32,565 nucleotides of DNA from assembly GCF_026719745.1 (NCBI RefSeq), contig NZ_JAPPRQ010000024.1, positions 1 through 32,565 on the forward strand, read 5' to 3'. Made by a program: the position numbers and the translations under genes. Below, in pieces: positions 1 to 8,001 of this stretch (position 1 is the stretch's first letter; each line of letters begins with the position of its first letter). The notes beneath the pieces were generated by a model. It was not told where the DNA came from. It saw only the letters and a program-made list of their open reading frames with translations, and searched no databases. The stretch is from Clostridium sp. ZS2-4. Lineage in GTDB: Bacteria > Bacillota > Clostridia > Clostridiales > Clostridiaceae.

Positions 1-149
1 ACTTTTTCTACTCTTTTTTTATGGTAATAAAATTGACTTTTATTAAGGTTATTTTCAGCACAGAAATCTTTCACTGTTATTGTATCTTTAATAGAGTTAA
101 ATTTATTTAAATATTCCTCCCAGGCATAATTATCTAATTTTTTATACAT
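1..149 (-). CDS. IS66 TnpA-like accessory protein (partial)
   Basis: The gene starts with ATG at 149 on the - strand, seven bases after a GGGAGG ribosome binding site, and is cut by the window edge after about 49 codons. The visible protein begins MYKKLDNYAWEEYLNKFN and contains VKDFCAENNLNKSQFYYHKK, a helix-turn-helix pattern (FC.EN.L..SQFY) seen in the short accessory proteins of IS66-type elements and related IS3 OrfA proteins. TnpA is thought to assist the DDE transposase in DNA binding. An unrelated HTH transposase protein of another IS family is the main alternative. Confidence 0.6.
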   Translation of the reverse strand, partial: MYKKLDNYAWEEYLNKFNSIKDTITVKDFCAENNLNKSQFYYHKKRVEK

Positions 150-156
150 AAGTAAA

Positions 157-198
157 CCTCCCATTGATAATCTTTTACTTAAGTTTATCAATGGGAGG
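157..198 (-). promoter_or_regulatory. Hairpin that masks the tnpA ribosome binding site
   Basis: Perfect 14-bp inverted repeat with arms 157-170 and 185-198 and a 14-base loop. On the - strand transcript the second arm contains the GGGAGG Shine-Dalgarno sequence of the IS66-type accessory gene. Any transcript entering from outside the element would therefore fold up the binding site. Such fold-back blocks are known for several other insertion sequences (for example IS10 and IS200); here the role is inferred from position. Confidence 0.5.
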
Positions 199-250
199 AT
201 GTGTTTTCTAGGTACTTAATTTTTTACGCTTACATATAAAGTGAAACTTA

Positions 251-366
251 ATTCAGATGGAGTTTTTATTCCAACTGAATTTTAGTTGAACGAATCCAGG
301 GACTTTACAATTCTTATCTCCCATTTGTAGAAGTGGGAGTATTAGAATTGTTAGTCATCGGATAAA
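251..366. other. Structured non-coding segment, possible IS200/IS605-type end
   Basis: There is no gene between the IS66 end and 427. The segment has two strong stem-loops. The first pairs ATTCAGATGGA (from 251) with TCCAACTGAAT. The second, 308-350, pairs CAATTCT and CTCCCA with TGGGAG and AGAATTG and has a small internal loop. The layout of a TTCAGTTGAACGAATCC-like tract, a CTCCCA/TGGGAG hairpin and a TAGTCATCGGATAAA tail resembles the non-coding right ends of clostridial IS605/TnpB elements, recalled from memory and not checked by search. No tnpB remains beside it. Confidence 0.3.
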
Positions 367-369
367 TCC

Positions 370-410
370 ATTTAAAGGGCTTAGGGATATAAAACTTAAG
401 CCCTTTAAAT
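370..410. terminator. Perfect 14-bp hairpin
   Basis: Arms ATTTAAAGGGCTTA (370-383) and TAAGCCCTTTAAAT (397-410) are perfect complements around a 13-base loop. A clear T-run is missing, so it may be a weak terminator, a processing site or a regulatory leader for the conjugation gene that starts 17 bases later. Confidence 0.35.
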
Positions 411-426
411 ATTGGTAGGTGATGAT

Positions 427-1257
427 ATGGAATACTTATTAGTGATTTTGATTGCAGGAATATTAAGTGGCTGCCTTACCTATGTAAATTCATTGTTAAA
501 TGACTTAGTACCTATTGCTTTATATGCAGAAAGATATATGGATACAATGCTGGGCACTAATGGTCTAACAGAAATATTTAATATTTTCTTTGGTTTTGGT
601 GTTTCACTAATAGTATTGAAATTTTTAAAGAAAGGCTTTGAACAATATATTCTTTGGACAGAAGGAGATGCAGACGCAGATCCTATACTTATGCTTACAG
701 GATTTTTTAAAGCACTAGCAATAGCAGTATGTTTTCCAACCTTATATAGTTGGTTAGGTAGAATTGTTGAAGATTTAACAGGTAAATTGATAAAGATAGT
801 AAGTAAAGGCATGGTAACAGACTTTACAGCCATAATTAATGGAATATCAAGTACTGGTCTATTTACAGCCATTATTTCACTGATATTTTTTATATGCTTT
901 TTTCTTTTATATCTTCAATTTTTAATGAGAGGAATGGAGATATTAATACTTCGCATAGAGTAGCCTGTGTTGGATTATTAGATGCAGATAATGGAGTATT
1001 CAGGACATATATTCAGAAGTTCTTTCAATCCACTTTAGCAGTATTAGTACAAATAGTTCTAGCAAAAAGTAGGAGTAGCTTTAATGCTTAATACTCATGT
1101 GTTTTGGGGTGTGGCAGCATTAATGCTAGCTATAAAAACTCCAAGATTCTTACAAGAATTTATCATTGTATCAGGTGGACATGGAGCGGGGATTATGGGC
1201 AATGTTTATCAATCTGTACGCTTAGTGCAAATGGCGAAAGGCGGTTTTAAAAAGTAA
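427..1257 (+). pseudogene. TrbL/VirB6-like conjugation membrane protein, two frameshifts
   Basis: Start is ATG 427 behind GGTAGGTGAT. The first frame gives a hydrophobic protein with about three membrane segments and stops at 961-963. Homology-like sequence continues in a second frame (VACVGLLDADNGVFRTYIQK, stop 1090) and then a third frame (ALMLNTHVFWGVAALMLAIK up to VQMAKGGFKK, stop 1255-1257). The breaks lie near 955-965 and 1065-1075. Joined, the product would be about 275 residues of polytopic membrane protein, as expected of a TrbL/VirB6-type channel subunit of a mating-pair apparatus. The family call comes from hydrophobicity, length and the Tad/VirB11-like genes downstream. Confidence 0.55.
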
Positions 1258-1448
1258 TGGAATTAGTAAAAGAAATGGCAGAGGCTTTTACAATGCTTAT
1301 TAGAGTAGGTGCAGTATTAAGAGTAGTTTATTGTTTCATAAGAATAGGAGCTTCAGAGAATGAAAGTGCTATGTATAAGAAAAGGGCTAAGAATACAGTG
1401 ATGTTTTATGTACTTGCAGAAAGTATATGGCAGATTAAGAATTGGTAA
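1257..1448 (+). CDS. Small membrane protein of the conjugative element
   Basis: 63 residues. The ATG at 1257 overlaps the stop of the TrbL-like frame (TAATG), so the two genes were translationally coupled. The protein starts MELVKEMAEAFTMLIRVG, has one moderately hydrophobic segment around residues 12-28 and another near 46-58, and contains many charged residues between them. Short proteins of this kind commonly sit next to VirB6/TrbL genes in clostridial integrative conjugative elements. I do not recognise a named family. The reading frame is intact although its neighbour is broken. Confidence 0.5.
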   Translation: MELVKEMAEAFTMLIRVGAVLRVVYCFIRIGASENESAMYKKRAKNTVMFYVLAESIWQIKNW

Positions 1449-1491
1449 TAAGTTATTATAGTTAATTCGAAAAATGATGATAAATTTAGTG

Positions 1492-1520
1492 TTGTATTTT
1501 AAGTAAAATTAGCATACAAT
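1492..1520 (+). promoter_or_regulatory. Promoter of the toxin-antitoxin operon
   Basis: TTGTAT (1492-1497) and TACAAT (1515-1520) are spaced by 17 bases, a good sigma-A-type promoter. It sits 32 bases before the antitoxin start, so the pair has its own promoter and does not depend on the decaying conjugation operon. Confidence 0.6.
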
Positions 1521-1551
1521 AATATCAACAATATTTCGAGAGGTGAAATGT

Positions 1552-1800
1552 ATGCCAAATATAAAACCAATTTCAGATTTGCGTAATTACAATGAAGTTT
1601 TAAAGGATTGTCAAAATGGAGAGCCTGTTTTTCTTACAAAAAACGGAAGAGGGAAATATGTTCTTATTGATATGGAAGAGTATGAAAGACAGCAAACAAT
1701 TTTAAAGCTTCTTGCAAAACTAAATGAGGCAGAGGAAGCTATTAAAACAGGAGAAGAATGGCAAACTCTAGATGATTTAAAAGCTAGCTTGGGGGGTTAG
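1552..1800 (+). CDS. Antitoxin, Phd/YefM family
   Basis: 82 residues from ATG 1552, placed after GAGAGGTG; a GTG at 1543 in the same frame overlaps that binding site and is less likely. The N-terminal half (MPNIKPISDLRNYNEVLKDC, then PVFLTKNGRGKYVLIDMEEY) matches the DNA-binding Phd/YefM fold: IK.ISDLR, a FLTKNG strand and a VLI...EYE segment. The acidic C-terminal tail (EEAIKTGEEW) would wrap around and neutralise the toxin. It is followed two bases later by the ParE-like toxin. Antitoxins of this family usually repress their own promoter together with the toxin. Confidence 0.85.
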   Translation: MPNIKPISDLRNYNEVLKDCQNGEPVFLTKNGRGKYVLIDMEEYERQQTILKLLAKLNEAEEAIKTGEEWQTLDDLKASLGG

Positions 1801-1802
1801 AA

Positions 1803-2126
1803 ATGGGAGTAAAAATCAGAATTAACCCTGTAGCAAGTACTGATTTGCAGGAGATAAAAAAATATATATCAGAAGACAGTGTAGAAGCTGCTACAAAAAT
1901 CGTTAAGGATATTATTGAAAAAATTGAAAGTTTAGCGGACTTCCCAGAGATAGGAACGATGTTAATGTACAAAATAAGATTAAAGAGTAAATACAGATAT
2001 ATTATATGTGGGCAATATCTCATTTTTTATATTTACGAAAATAATATAGTTTCAATTCAACGTGTTTTGCATGGAAAGAGAGACTATATGTCATTACTAA
2101 AAAATGATAATAAATTTAATAGTTAG
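1803..2126 (+). CDS. Toxin, RelE/ParE family
   Basis: 107 residues, two bases downstream of the antitoxin stop. It shows the RelE/ParE superfamily pattern: an N-terminal strand and helix (KIRINPVASTDLQEIKKYIS), a middle FPEIG, then KYRYIICGQYLIFYIYEN and a C-terminal IQRVLHGKRDY. RelE members cut mRNA on the ribosome and ParE members poison gyrase. The HG.RDY ending and the ..DL.EI..YI start fit ParE-like toxins better, but sequence alone does not settle it. The frame is intact and a terminator follows at 2131. The pair lies between two broken conjugation genes and may have helped keep the element in the cell. Confidence 0.85.
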   Translation: MGVKIRINPVASTDLQEIKKYISEDSVEAATKIVKDIIEKIESLADFPEIGTMLMYKIRLKSKYRYIICGQYLIFYIYENNIVSIQRVLHGKRDYMSLLKNDNKFNS

Positions 2127-2130
2127 ACTA

Positions 2131-2157
2131 ACACTTGGCATTTGTCAGGTGTTTTTC
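2131..2157 (+). terminator. Rho-independent terminator after the toxin gene
   Basis: ACACTTGGC and GTCAGGTGT pair (with two G-U pairs) across a very short loop and are followed by TTTTTCTTATT. It ends the toxin-antitoxin transcript. Confidence 0.65.
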
Positions 2158-2178
2158 TTATTATATGGAGGTGTTTCA

Positions 2179-2303
2179 ATGAATAATATATATGTTTACT
2201 AAAAGCACCGCATTTTATCTCAATTTCTACTAAAAGTTTTGCTGCAGGATTATCAGGAAAGCTTGAGACAGGAGATATTATTTCAATTATTGCATCTATG
2301 TAA
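2179..2303 (+). pseudogene. CpaB-like SAF-domain protein, remnant
   Basis: A ribosome binding site (ATGGAGG) and ATG at 2179 open a frame that stops after seven codons (TAA at 2197-2199 region). In another frame, up to the stop at 2301-2303, the sequence reads FISISTKSFAAGLSGKLETG followed by DIISIIASM. This resembles the SAF domain of CpaB/RcpC proteins (..VKS.A.GLSGKL..GDI...). Most of the gene, including its N-terminal membrane helix and C-terminus, is deleted. It was probably the first Tad-like gene of the conjugative element. Confidence 0.45.
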
Positions 2304-2311
2304 TTATTGTA

Positions 2312-2758
2312 ATGTGTGATACATTGTGTCCTCAATCTATGATAGTTTTACCTTATGCTAAGGCAGATAAAAAATCACTTGAAATTGCTGATAAGGTAAT
2401 AAGGCTTAAAAATGCAAATTTAAAAGCTATATCATATTTTGATTCTTATTTGCCATTATTAGCTGATAGAAAACTTGATGTAGATAATCATATTAAAGTT
2501 TTATCTGATGTAAAGAACAGTGAGCCTAAAGAGCAGATAAAGGAAAAATATCATGATATAAAATACGAGCTGCCGCATCTTGAAGAAATATCAGAACAAT
2601 TTTTATGTGGTGAGCTTTTTCAAGGACTAAAATCAAAAGAAAAGGAAGAATATAATTCAATAATTAGAGACTTAATTACCTTAGTTTTTGATGAAAGCTT
2701 TGAAGTTAAAAAGAGTTCAGGGAAAGCTTTACCATGGTTTAGGGGAGGCAAGAAGTGA
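2312..2758 (+). pseudogene. C-terminal part of a CpaE-like protein, probable remnant
   Basis: An open frame of 148 codons. The first dozen residues (MCDTLCPQSMIV) look like the product of a deletion joint; from about residue 12 the protein looks native (LPYAKADKKSLEIADKVIRL ... GKALPWFRGGKK). It lacks the nucleotide-binding half expected of a CpaE/MinD-like ATPase, and the start has no ribosome binding site. Its stop overlaps the start of the CpaF-like gene (TGATG), as in intact Tad-type operons. The CpaE-like assignment is from gene order between SAF and CpaF remnants; I do not see a diagnostic motif in this fragment. Confidence 0.4.
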
Positions 2759-3907
2759 TGAATAATGCTGCTCTATTTTTTAATTCAGGACAACACATTA
2801 AAGAATTTCCTGATATATTACAGGAGGTACAGGAGTACATTTCAAATAAATACTCAATACTAATATCAGGTAATCCAGAAAAACAGAGGGAGCAAATTAA
2901 AGCTTATATATCTAAATATCTTTTTAGAAAAGATGTAGAGGAAATCAATATAAATCAGTGGAGAGATATCAAAATTACTTATACAAATGGACAAATACTG
3001 CCTACAGAAGAAAAGTTCAATTCTCCGGAACATACAATTGATGTTATTAGGCGATTGCTTCATAAGTCAGGCATGATACTTGATAATTCACAACCTGTAG
3101 TAAGAGGACATTTATCAAATAAGATAAGAATTACTGTCTTTGGAAATGGAGTAATAGACCATGATAAAGGACTTGCAGTTTCTATCCGTATTGTTAATCC
3201 TCAAAAGCTAGAAAGAGAAGATTTTATAAATAACGGGACAGCCACAGCAGAAATGCTTGATTTTCTAAGCATTTGTTTAAGATATGGCTTAAGTATGTGT
3301 GTTACAGGGGCTACATCATCAGGAAAAACAACTTTGATGTGTAGTTCATACAGTTACAAGGTATAGTGAGGATAAAAAACAAAACATAGACCAAGAAAAA
3401 TTACTTGAAAGTGCTTTAACATCTAATCCAGATTATATATGTGTGGCAGAGATGAAGGGAGAAGAATCCTTTTCAGCTCAAGAAGCAGCAAGGACAGGAC
3501 ACGCAGTTATTACAACAACCCATGCAAACTCATGTGAAGCCACATATTTTCGTATGGTTACTTTATGCAAGATGAAATATGATATTAATGATGATACCTT
3601 ATATTCATTGGTAACAGAAGCTTTTCCTATTGTGTTTTTTTCGGAAAAGTTAGAGGATAATTCAAGAAAGATTATGGAGATTACAGAGTGTGAAATATTG
3701 CCCGATGGTAAAAGGCAAATTCGCACTCTTTTTCGTTATAACATCAAGGAAAATAAAGTTGTAGATGGAAAGCTAAAAATAATCGGTAATTATGAAAGGG
3801 TTAATAACATTTCAAAGAGCTTGCAAAAAAGACTTCTTGAAAATGGTATGCCTTTAAATATCCTTGATAGTTTGTTGAAAGAAGGTGATAGCAGTGACAT
3901 TGCTTAA
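2758..3907 (+). pseudogene. CpaF/VirB11-type secretion ATPase, internal deletion
   Basis: Begins at ATG 2758 behind GGGGAGGC. The first frame has the N-terminal domain and an intact Walker A, VTGATSSGKTTLM near residue 185, then stops at 3364-3366. Sequence resumes in another frame from about 3345 as VHTVTRYSEDKKQNIDQEKL and runs through LTSNPDYICVAEMKGEE, HAVITTTHANS and on to the stop at 3905-3907. About 30 codons that normally carry the acidic box and following strand are missing between the Walker A and VHTVTR. The product cannot be made as one chain. CpaF-like ATPases power pilus assembly or DNA transfer; here it belongs to the decayed conjugative element. Confidence 0.75.
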
Positions 3908-4823
3908 GATAAGAGCATTTTTAGGATTAGTTGCAGGAAGTTTTATACTTTTTTCTATTAATCCATTAGAATTTGCAGAGGCTATTTCAAAAATATTTAA
4001 GAGTAAAGAAAAAACACTTAAAGCTAAAGTTATAGAAGTTACCAAGAAGAAAAAGCAAAAAGGACTAAAGCTATTTATAGAAGAAATAAAGGATATTTTA
4101 GAAGCTACCAATAAAAGTGAGAAATTCTCAATCCTTTGTGTATTATCTTTTGCTTTATTTATTCTAGGTGTGATGGTAGCCATTTCTATGAATAACTTTT
4201 TCTTAATACCAGTACTTGCAGGAGGTTTTGCACTACTTCCATTTTGGTATATTAAGTTTACAGCTACTTTCTATAAGAAACAGTTGAATTCAGAGCTTGA
4301 AACAGCCTTATCAGTGATAACAACATCTTATCTAAGAAGTGAAAGTATAATTACAGCAGTGGATGAAAATATAACATATATCAATCCACCTGTAGCTAAT
4401 GTATTTAAAAGCTTTCTTGCACAAACAAAGCTGATAAATTCTAATATGAAAATGGCATTAGAAAATCTAAAAACTAAGATTGATAATGATGTATTTAGAG
4501 AATGGGTTAATGGTGTTATTGCTTGCCAAGATGATAAAAATTTAAAGAGTACCTTAACACCAATAGTTGTAAAGCTTTCAGATATGAGAATTGTAAGTGC
4601 AGAGCTGGATTATCTTTTATATGAACCTATGAAAGAGTTTATTACCATGACAATACTTCTCATAGGAAATATACCACTGATGTACTTTCTAAATAAATCA
4701 TGGTATGAAACCTTGATGTTTACAACTATAGGGAAAGTGATACTTGCTATATGTATTTTAGTGATATTTATATCATTGGCAGAAGTAATTAAATTAACTA
4801 AGCCTGTGGAGTATAAGAGGTAA
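3894..4823 (+). CDS. TadB-like type II secretion F-family membrane protein
   Basis: About 310 residues. I favour GTG 3894, seven bases after GAAGGTG; another GTG at 3885 is in frame. The start overlaps the end of the CpaF remnant, so the genes were coupled. Membrane segments are visible near residues 5-22, 85-105 and 110-128, and two near the C-terminus (ILLIGNIPLMYF and VILAICILVIFISL). Between them lies the soluble helical F-domain. This is the platform protein that works with CpaF. The frame is intact, but with its ATPase broken it is unlikely to be functional here. Confidence 0.6.
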   Translation: MTLLKIRAFLGLVAGSFILFSINPLEFAEAISKIFKSKEKTLKAKVIEVTKKKKQKGLKLFIEEIKDILEATNKSEKFSILCVLSFALFILGVMVAISMNNFFLIPVLAGGFALLPFWYIKFTATFYKKQLNSELETALSVITTSYLRSESIITAVDENITYINPPVANVFKSFLAQTKLINSNMKMALENLKTKIDNDVFREWVNGVIACQDDKNLKSTLTPIVVKLSDMRIVSAELDYLLYEPMKEFITMTILLIGNIPLMYFLNKSWYETLMFTTIGKVILAICILVIFISLAEVIKLTKPVEYKR

Positions 4824-4827
4824 TGAT

Positions 4828-4929
4828 TTGAATGCAGTATGTGGTAAAAAATTAGGTAATTTGATAAAAACATGTAATAAAAGTGATATAATTGTTTTGA
4901 GGCTGATAGAGAACAGTAGAAAAATGTGA
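4828..4929 (+). pseudogene. Possible start of the next conjugation gene, truncated
   Basis: A TTG at 4828, four bases after the TadB-like stop and behind AAGAGGTAATGA, opens a 33-codon frame (LNAVCGKKLGNLIKTCNK...) that ends at 4927-4929. The position fits the next gene of the Tad-like operon, cut short where the acetyltransferase region begins. Support is positional only. Confidence 0.25.
4884..4892 (+). promoter_or_regulatory. Extended -10 promoter element
   Basis: TGATATAAT gives a TGn-TATAAT extended -10 box 66 bases before the acetyltransferase start. No convincing -35 is seen. It is the best candidate promoter at the point where the conjugative remnant ends. Confidence 0.4.
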
Positions 4930-4957
4930 ACAGTTATCTAGATGGAGGGCGTTTAAT

Positions 4958-5491
4958 ATGGTAATAAAACTTGAAAGATTTAGTTATGAAGAAATTCCAC
5001 AATTAATTTCGTGGATTCCTAATAAAGAATTCTTACTTCAATGGGCAGGGCCGTCATACACATTTGAATTATTAGAAAAACAACTTCAAAATGAGGTAAA
5101 CATGATGTTGGAACAAAACTCCCCAAATTTAATGTTTAGTGCTAAACTAATTGAAAGCAATGAAACGGTAGGTCATATTCAGTTGTTAGGAATAGACAGA
5201 GTAAATATGTCCGCTCGAATAGGCAGAGTACTTGTAGGAGGAAAAGAAAATAGAAATAAAGGAATAGGATTGCAAATGATTAATGCTATTTTGGATATTA
5301 CCTTTAATGAATTAAATCTACATAGGATTGATTTAGGAGTATTTGATTTTAATGCATCTGCGATTGCTTGTTATAAAAAAGCAGGATTTATTATTGAAGG
5401 AAATTTTAGAGAATGTAGAAAAATAAATGGACAATACTGGTCATTACTCAATATGAGCATTCTTGAAGATGAATATAGAAATTTAAAATAA
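4958..5491 (+). CDS. GNAT acetyltransferase, RimJ/RimL-like
   Basis: 177 residues with a good ribosome binding site (GGAGGG). The acetyl-CoA binding motif is at about 90-108 (RVLVGGKENRNKGIGLQMI) and the C-terminal GNAT signature NASAIACYKKAGF is at 132-144, followed by the EG.FRE motif common in RimJ/RimL-type N-acetyltransferases. Those enzymes move acetyl groups from acetyl-CoA to protein N-termini, small amines or antibiotics; the substrate here cannot be read from sequence. It is the first of seven GNAT genes, all on the + strand, and is transcribed alone. Confidence 0.85.
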   Translation: MVIKLERFSYEEIPQLISWIPNKEFLLQWAGPSYTFELLEKQLQNEVNMMLEQNSPNLMFSAKLIESNETVGHIQLLGIDRVNMSARIGRVLVGGKENRNKGIGLQMINAILDITFNELNLHRIDLGVFDFNASAIACYKKAGFIIEGNFRECRKINGQYWSLLNMSILEDEYRNLK

Positions 5492-5649
5492 TATTATTTT
5501 AGAATTCAATAATTATCACCATCTATTTACAGTATTTTTTAGTGTATAGTAACGAGGCACAATAAAATTGTAAGATGTTACATATATGAAGAAGTAAAAT
5601 TAGTCGGTGTACAAGCGACTACACTAGATATAGTAAGGAGGAATTAACT

Positions 5650-5933
5650 ATGTTATCTATAGAATCAATTGACCCTTTTTTAATGCAATTAGTAATTATT
5701 CCATTTATAACTATTGGATGTGGAGTGGTAGCGTCAGTATTTTCGAAGAAGGTTTTTGTTGCTCCAATAGTAACATTAATTATTAATGCTTTAAATGAAA
5801 TATATTATTTTAAACACTATTATTCAGAAATTAGTCTTACATCTTGGAATATTATTCTTCCTATAGTTTCATTGTAATTTCTTTAATAATAGTTCCATCG
5901 ATTAAACCAAAGGAAAAGCCTCCTATTACTTAA
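5650..5933 (+). pseudogene. DUF2651-like small membrane protein, frameshifted
   Basis: ATG 5650 sits behind AGGAGGAATTAACT. The first frame gives 75 residues with two or three membrane helices (IDPFLMQLVIIPFITIGCGV, then FVAPIVTLIINAL) and stops at 5875-5877 in the middle of a hydrophobic stretch. A one-base insertion near 5870 would let it continue as IVISLIIVPSIKPKEKPPIT and stop at 5931-5933, inside the terminator, giving about 94 residues and a complete last helix. The pattern resembles DUF2651 (YbeF-like) proteins of unknown function. A sequencing error at this site would explain the break equally well. Confidence 0.55.
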
Positions 5934-5950
5934 TAGTATAGGATTTTGTT
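5922..5950 (+). terminator. Terminator after the DUF2651-like gene
   Basis: CCTAT and ACT pair with AGT and ATAGG (one bulged T) around TAAT, followed by ATTTTGTTT. The stop codon of the frame-corrected gene lies in the loop, which supports that longer end. Confidence 0.5.
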
Positions 5951-5970
5951 TCAAAATATAAAGAAAATGC

Positions 5971-6003
5971 GTCGTGAAAAATATAATGTGTTAAAGCAAA
6001 ATT
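5971..6003 (+). repeat. Promoter-like repeat, copy 1
   Basis: GTCGTGAAAAATATAATGTG followed by TTAAAGCAAAATT. It is about 80% identical to 15982-16014. Both copies contain TATAAT and both lie 50-60 bases before a GNAT gene. Either a shared promoter or a remnant of the same mobile repeat. Confidence 0.4.
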
Positions 6004-6062
6004 GTAGAATAATACGCAACAATTAAACAAAATAATTTAGATGTTTAAAGGAGAATTATCTT

Positions 6063-6845
6063 ATGAAAGGAGAATTGTATGAGAGAATATTAGAAACCGA
6101 ATTAAAATATGTGAGATGTTTTTCAGGTTATATTGAAGAACAGAAAAGCATTACATTCAAAGATAGCAAATTGGTTGATATGTACATGCATAATTTCATT
6201 TTTTTAAAAGAATTAATAAAGAAGGATGAATTAAGGATTTTTATTGAAAATAAACTTGAAAAAGTTCAGAGAGAGAATAAGGAGTATCTGCATATCATGA
6301 TGGATTATGGTATTCAGTGGCATGATTTAAAGGGGATGATTCCTGCGCCGGAGATTACAGAGTACTGCTACATGGCTATTACACCGAAAGATTTTAATAA
6401 ATTGAAAATGAAGAATGACTGCTTTGTTCGAAAGGCAGATACCTTTAAAATACTAAGTGATGGAAACTTAGTAGATATACAAGCCAATAAAACAGCTATG
6501 GGAGAAGATTTTGCTAGAAAAAGAATCAAAAGAAAGATGGAAGAGTACAAGAACAATCCTAATTTAAATCTTTATGTATGTTACAAAGGAGATGTGCCTA
6601 TAGGCAAATGTGAACTTTTAATAGAGGATGGCATCGCCAAGATTGAGGATTTTGATATAATTGAAGAATATCAAAATCAAGGTTATGGTACTTCCGTAGT
6701 ACGTAAATTGTTAGAAGAATCTTTCAGTGAAAACGTTGATATAGCCTACTTAATAACAGATCATTTCGATACCGCCAAGGATATGTACAAAAAATGTGGC
6801 TTCTCCATATGTGGTATTAAGACATCAATCTTATTCGATCTTTAG
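6063..6845 (+). CDS. GNAT acetyltransferase with helical N-terminal domain
   Basis: 260 residues, ribosome binding site AAAGGAG. Residues 1-120 are mostly helical and charged, with no motif I recognise. The GNAT domain takes up the C-terminal half, with motif A at about 197-218 (DIIEEYQNQGYGTSVVRKLL) and a C-terminal MYKKCGFSICG. The family uses acetyl-CoA to modify amines; the extra N-terminal part may set substrate choice. It stands alone between two intergenic gaps of over 100 bases. Confidence 0.8.
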   Translation: MKGELYERILETELKYVRCFSGYIEEQKSITFKDSKLVDMYMHNFIFLKELIKKDELRIFIENKLEKVQRENKEYLHIMMDYGIQWHDLKGMIPAPEITEYCYMAITPKDFNKLKMKNDCFVRKADTFKILSDGNLVDIQANKTAMGEDFARKRIKRKMEEYKNNPNLNLYVCYKGDVPIGKCELLIEDGIAKIEDFDIIEEYQNQGYGTSVVRKLLEESFSENVDIAYLITDHFDTAKDMYKKCGFSICGIKTSILFDL

Positions 6846-6968
6846 AAAAAAATGGTAAATATTAGGAGTAGTAAATTTATAAGATAACTATTATCTTATG
6901 GCTGTTATAACGTAATATAAAGATACTGCTAAGTTAAGGATTATTACATTTTATGAGGTGGAATTTAA

Positions 6969-7820
6969 ATGAGAATAGAAACAACAAATAGATTAACAGA
7001 AAATCAGATGACTGAAATTTTAAATTTAGAAACAGTGGCTTTTTGTGAAGATGCTTTAGAAAATTATGCTTTTTTATCAAATGAAATTAACTTTGATAAG
7101 ACATTGCAGTGCTTCTATATAGGCTATGAAAATGATGAGTTGATTGCTTTTTTAACTACTTTTATGCCCACTTCTTATGAAGCAGAAATATTAGCGGTTA
7201 CACATCCAGATCACAGAGGAAAAGGATGTTTTAAAAAACTATTTCAGACTGCTAAAGAAACGTTATTATTGGCAGGAATAAATAAAATTTTGTTGGTTAT
7301 AGAACCGAAAAGCAAAAGTGGTGTTGAGGTTATAAAAAACTTTGAGTGTACTAAATTGGAGCGTTCAGAATACAGGATGTCTTATGATGGCTCGAAAACT
7401 TTGCCAGAATATCAGGATTTACAGTTTTTTGAGGTGAATAATCAAAACAAGGAAACATTTGCAGAAATTACACGAGATGCTTTTCCAGACCTAGAGGAAA
7501 GCAGTAATTTTATTGATACTGTAATTTTTTCTAAAAACCGAAAGGGATATATAGCTTATAAAGAAGACATTCCAGTAGGCGTTTTTGATTTTAATTATGA
7601 AGAAGGAGATACTTTCCTTTATGGTGTGGGGATTGCTAGACCATATCGTGGGAAAGGATTTGGAAAGCAACTGGTTGGGTTTGCATTGAATGAGGGGCTA
7701 AAAAAATTCGATAAAGTAGTACTTGATGTGGATTCAGAAAATCCAATAGCTTTTAATTTATATAAGAAGTGTGGATTTCAGATTGATTTTCAAGTTGATT
7801 ATTATAGATATGAATTTTAG
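6969..7820 (+). CDS. Tandem-GNAT acetyltransferase
   Basis: 283 residues behind GAGGTGG. Two GNAT domains are fused. The first has its acetyl-CoA loop at 77-90 (VTHPDHRGKGCFKK). The second has it at 221-236 (GIARPYRGKGFGKQLV) and ends with NPIAFNLYKKCGF at 258-270. Both loops keep the R-G-K-G pattern, so both may bind acetyl-CoA, although in the first the last glycine of the loop is replaced (GKGCF). The two-domain layout is like that of mycothiol synthase and of many uncharacterised Firmicute proteins; mycothiol itself is not expected here. Confidence 0.85.
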   Translation: MRIETTNRLTENQMTEILNLETVAFCEDALENYAFLSNEINFDKTLQCFYIGYENDELIAFLTTFMPTSYEAEILAVTHPDHRGKGCFKKLFQTAKETLLLAGINKILLVIEPKSKSGVEVIKNFECTKLERSEYRMSYDGSKTLPEYQDLQFFEVNNQNKETFAEITRDAFPDLEESSNFIDTVIFSKNRKGYIAYKEDIPVGVFDFNYEEGDTFLYGVGIARPYRGKGFGKQLVGFALNEGLKKFDKVVLDVDSENPIAFNLYKKCGFQIDFQVDYYRYEF

Positions 7821-8001
7821 TAATACTATTATTCCATTGTTTTTTATTGCAATTATTTTAAAACAATTAAGATATATAAAAGAATTAATAATACCAACAA
7901 GAAAAAGTTATGTAGAAGTTATTACTATTCTAAAAGAAAATTTACCTAAACAAGCAAAATTACAAACAATATTCAATAAATAAAGGTATACATAATTGCA
8001 G

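Larger units (their letters stand above)
1..233 (-). mobile_element. IS66-family insertion sequence, one end
   Basis: Only the 5' end of this element lies in the window. Read on the - strand it begins at 233 with GTAAGCG, the kind of terminus IS66-family elements have. An untranslated leader with a strong hairpin follows, then the start of a TnpA-type accessory gene at 149. IS66 elements normally carry tnpA, tnpB and a large DDE transposase tnpC; the rest would lie left of position 1. The family assignment rests on the terminus and the accessory protein together. The 8-bp target duplication typical of the family cannot be checked because the other end is missing. Confidence 0.6.

Noticed and set aside
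427-1257. Programmed frameshifting in the TrbL-like gene
   Set aside because: Two shifts are needed, neither at a classical slippery sequence, and the neighbouring genes are also broken. Decay is the simpler explanation.
7771-7983. A 70-codon hydrophobic frame overlapping the end of the tandem GNAT gene
   Set aside because: It has no ribosome binding site, its first part is the shadow of the GNAT 3' end, and the rest matches no family. Kept only as unexplained sequence.
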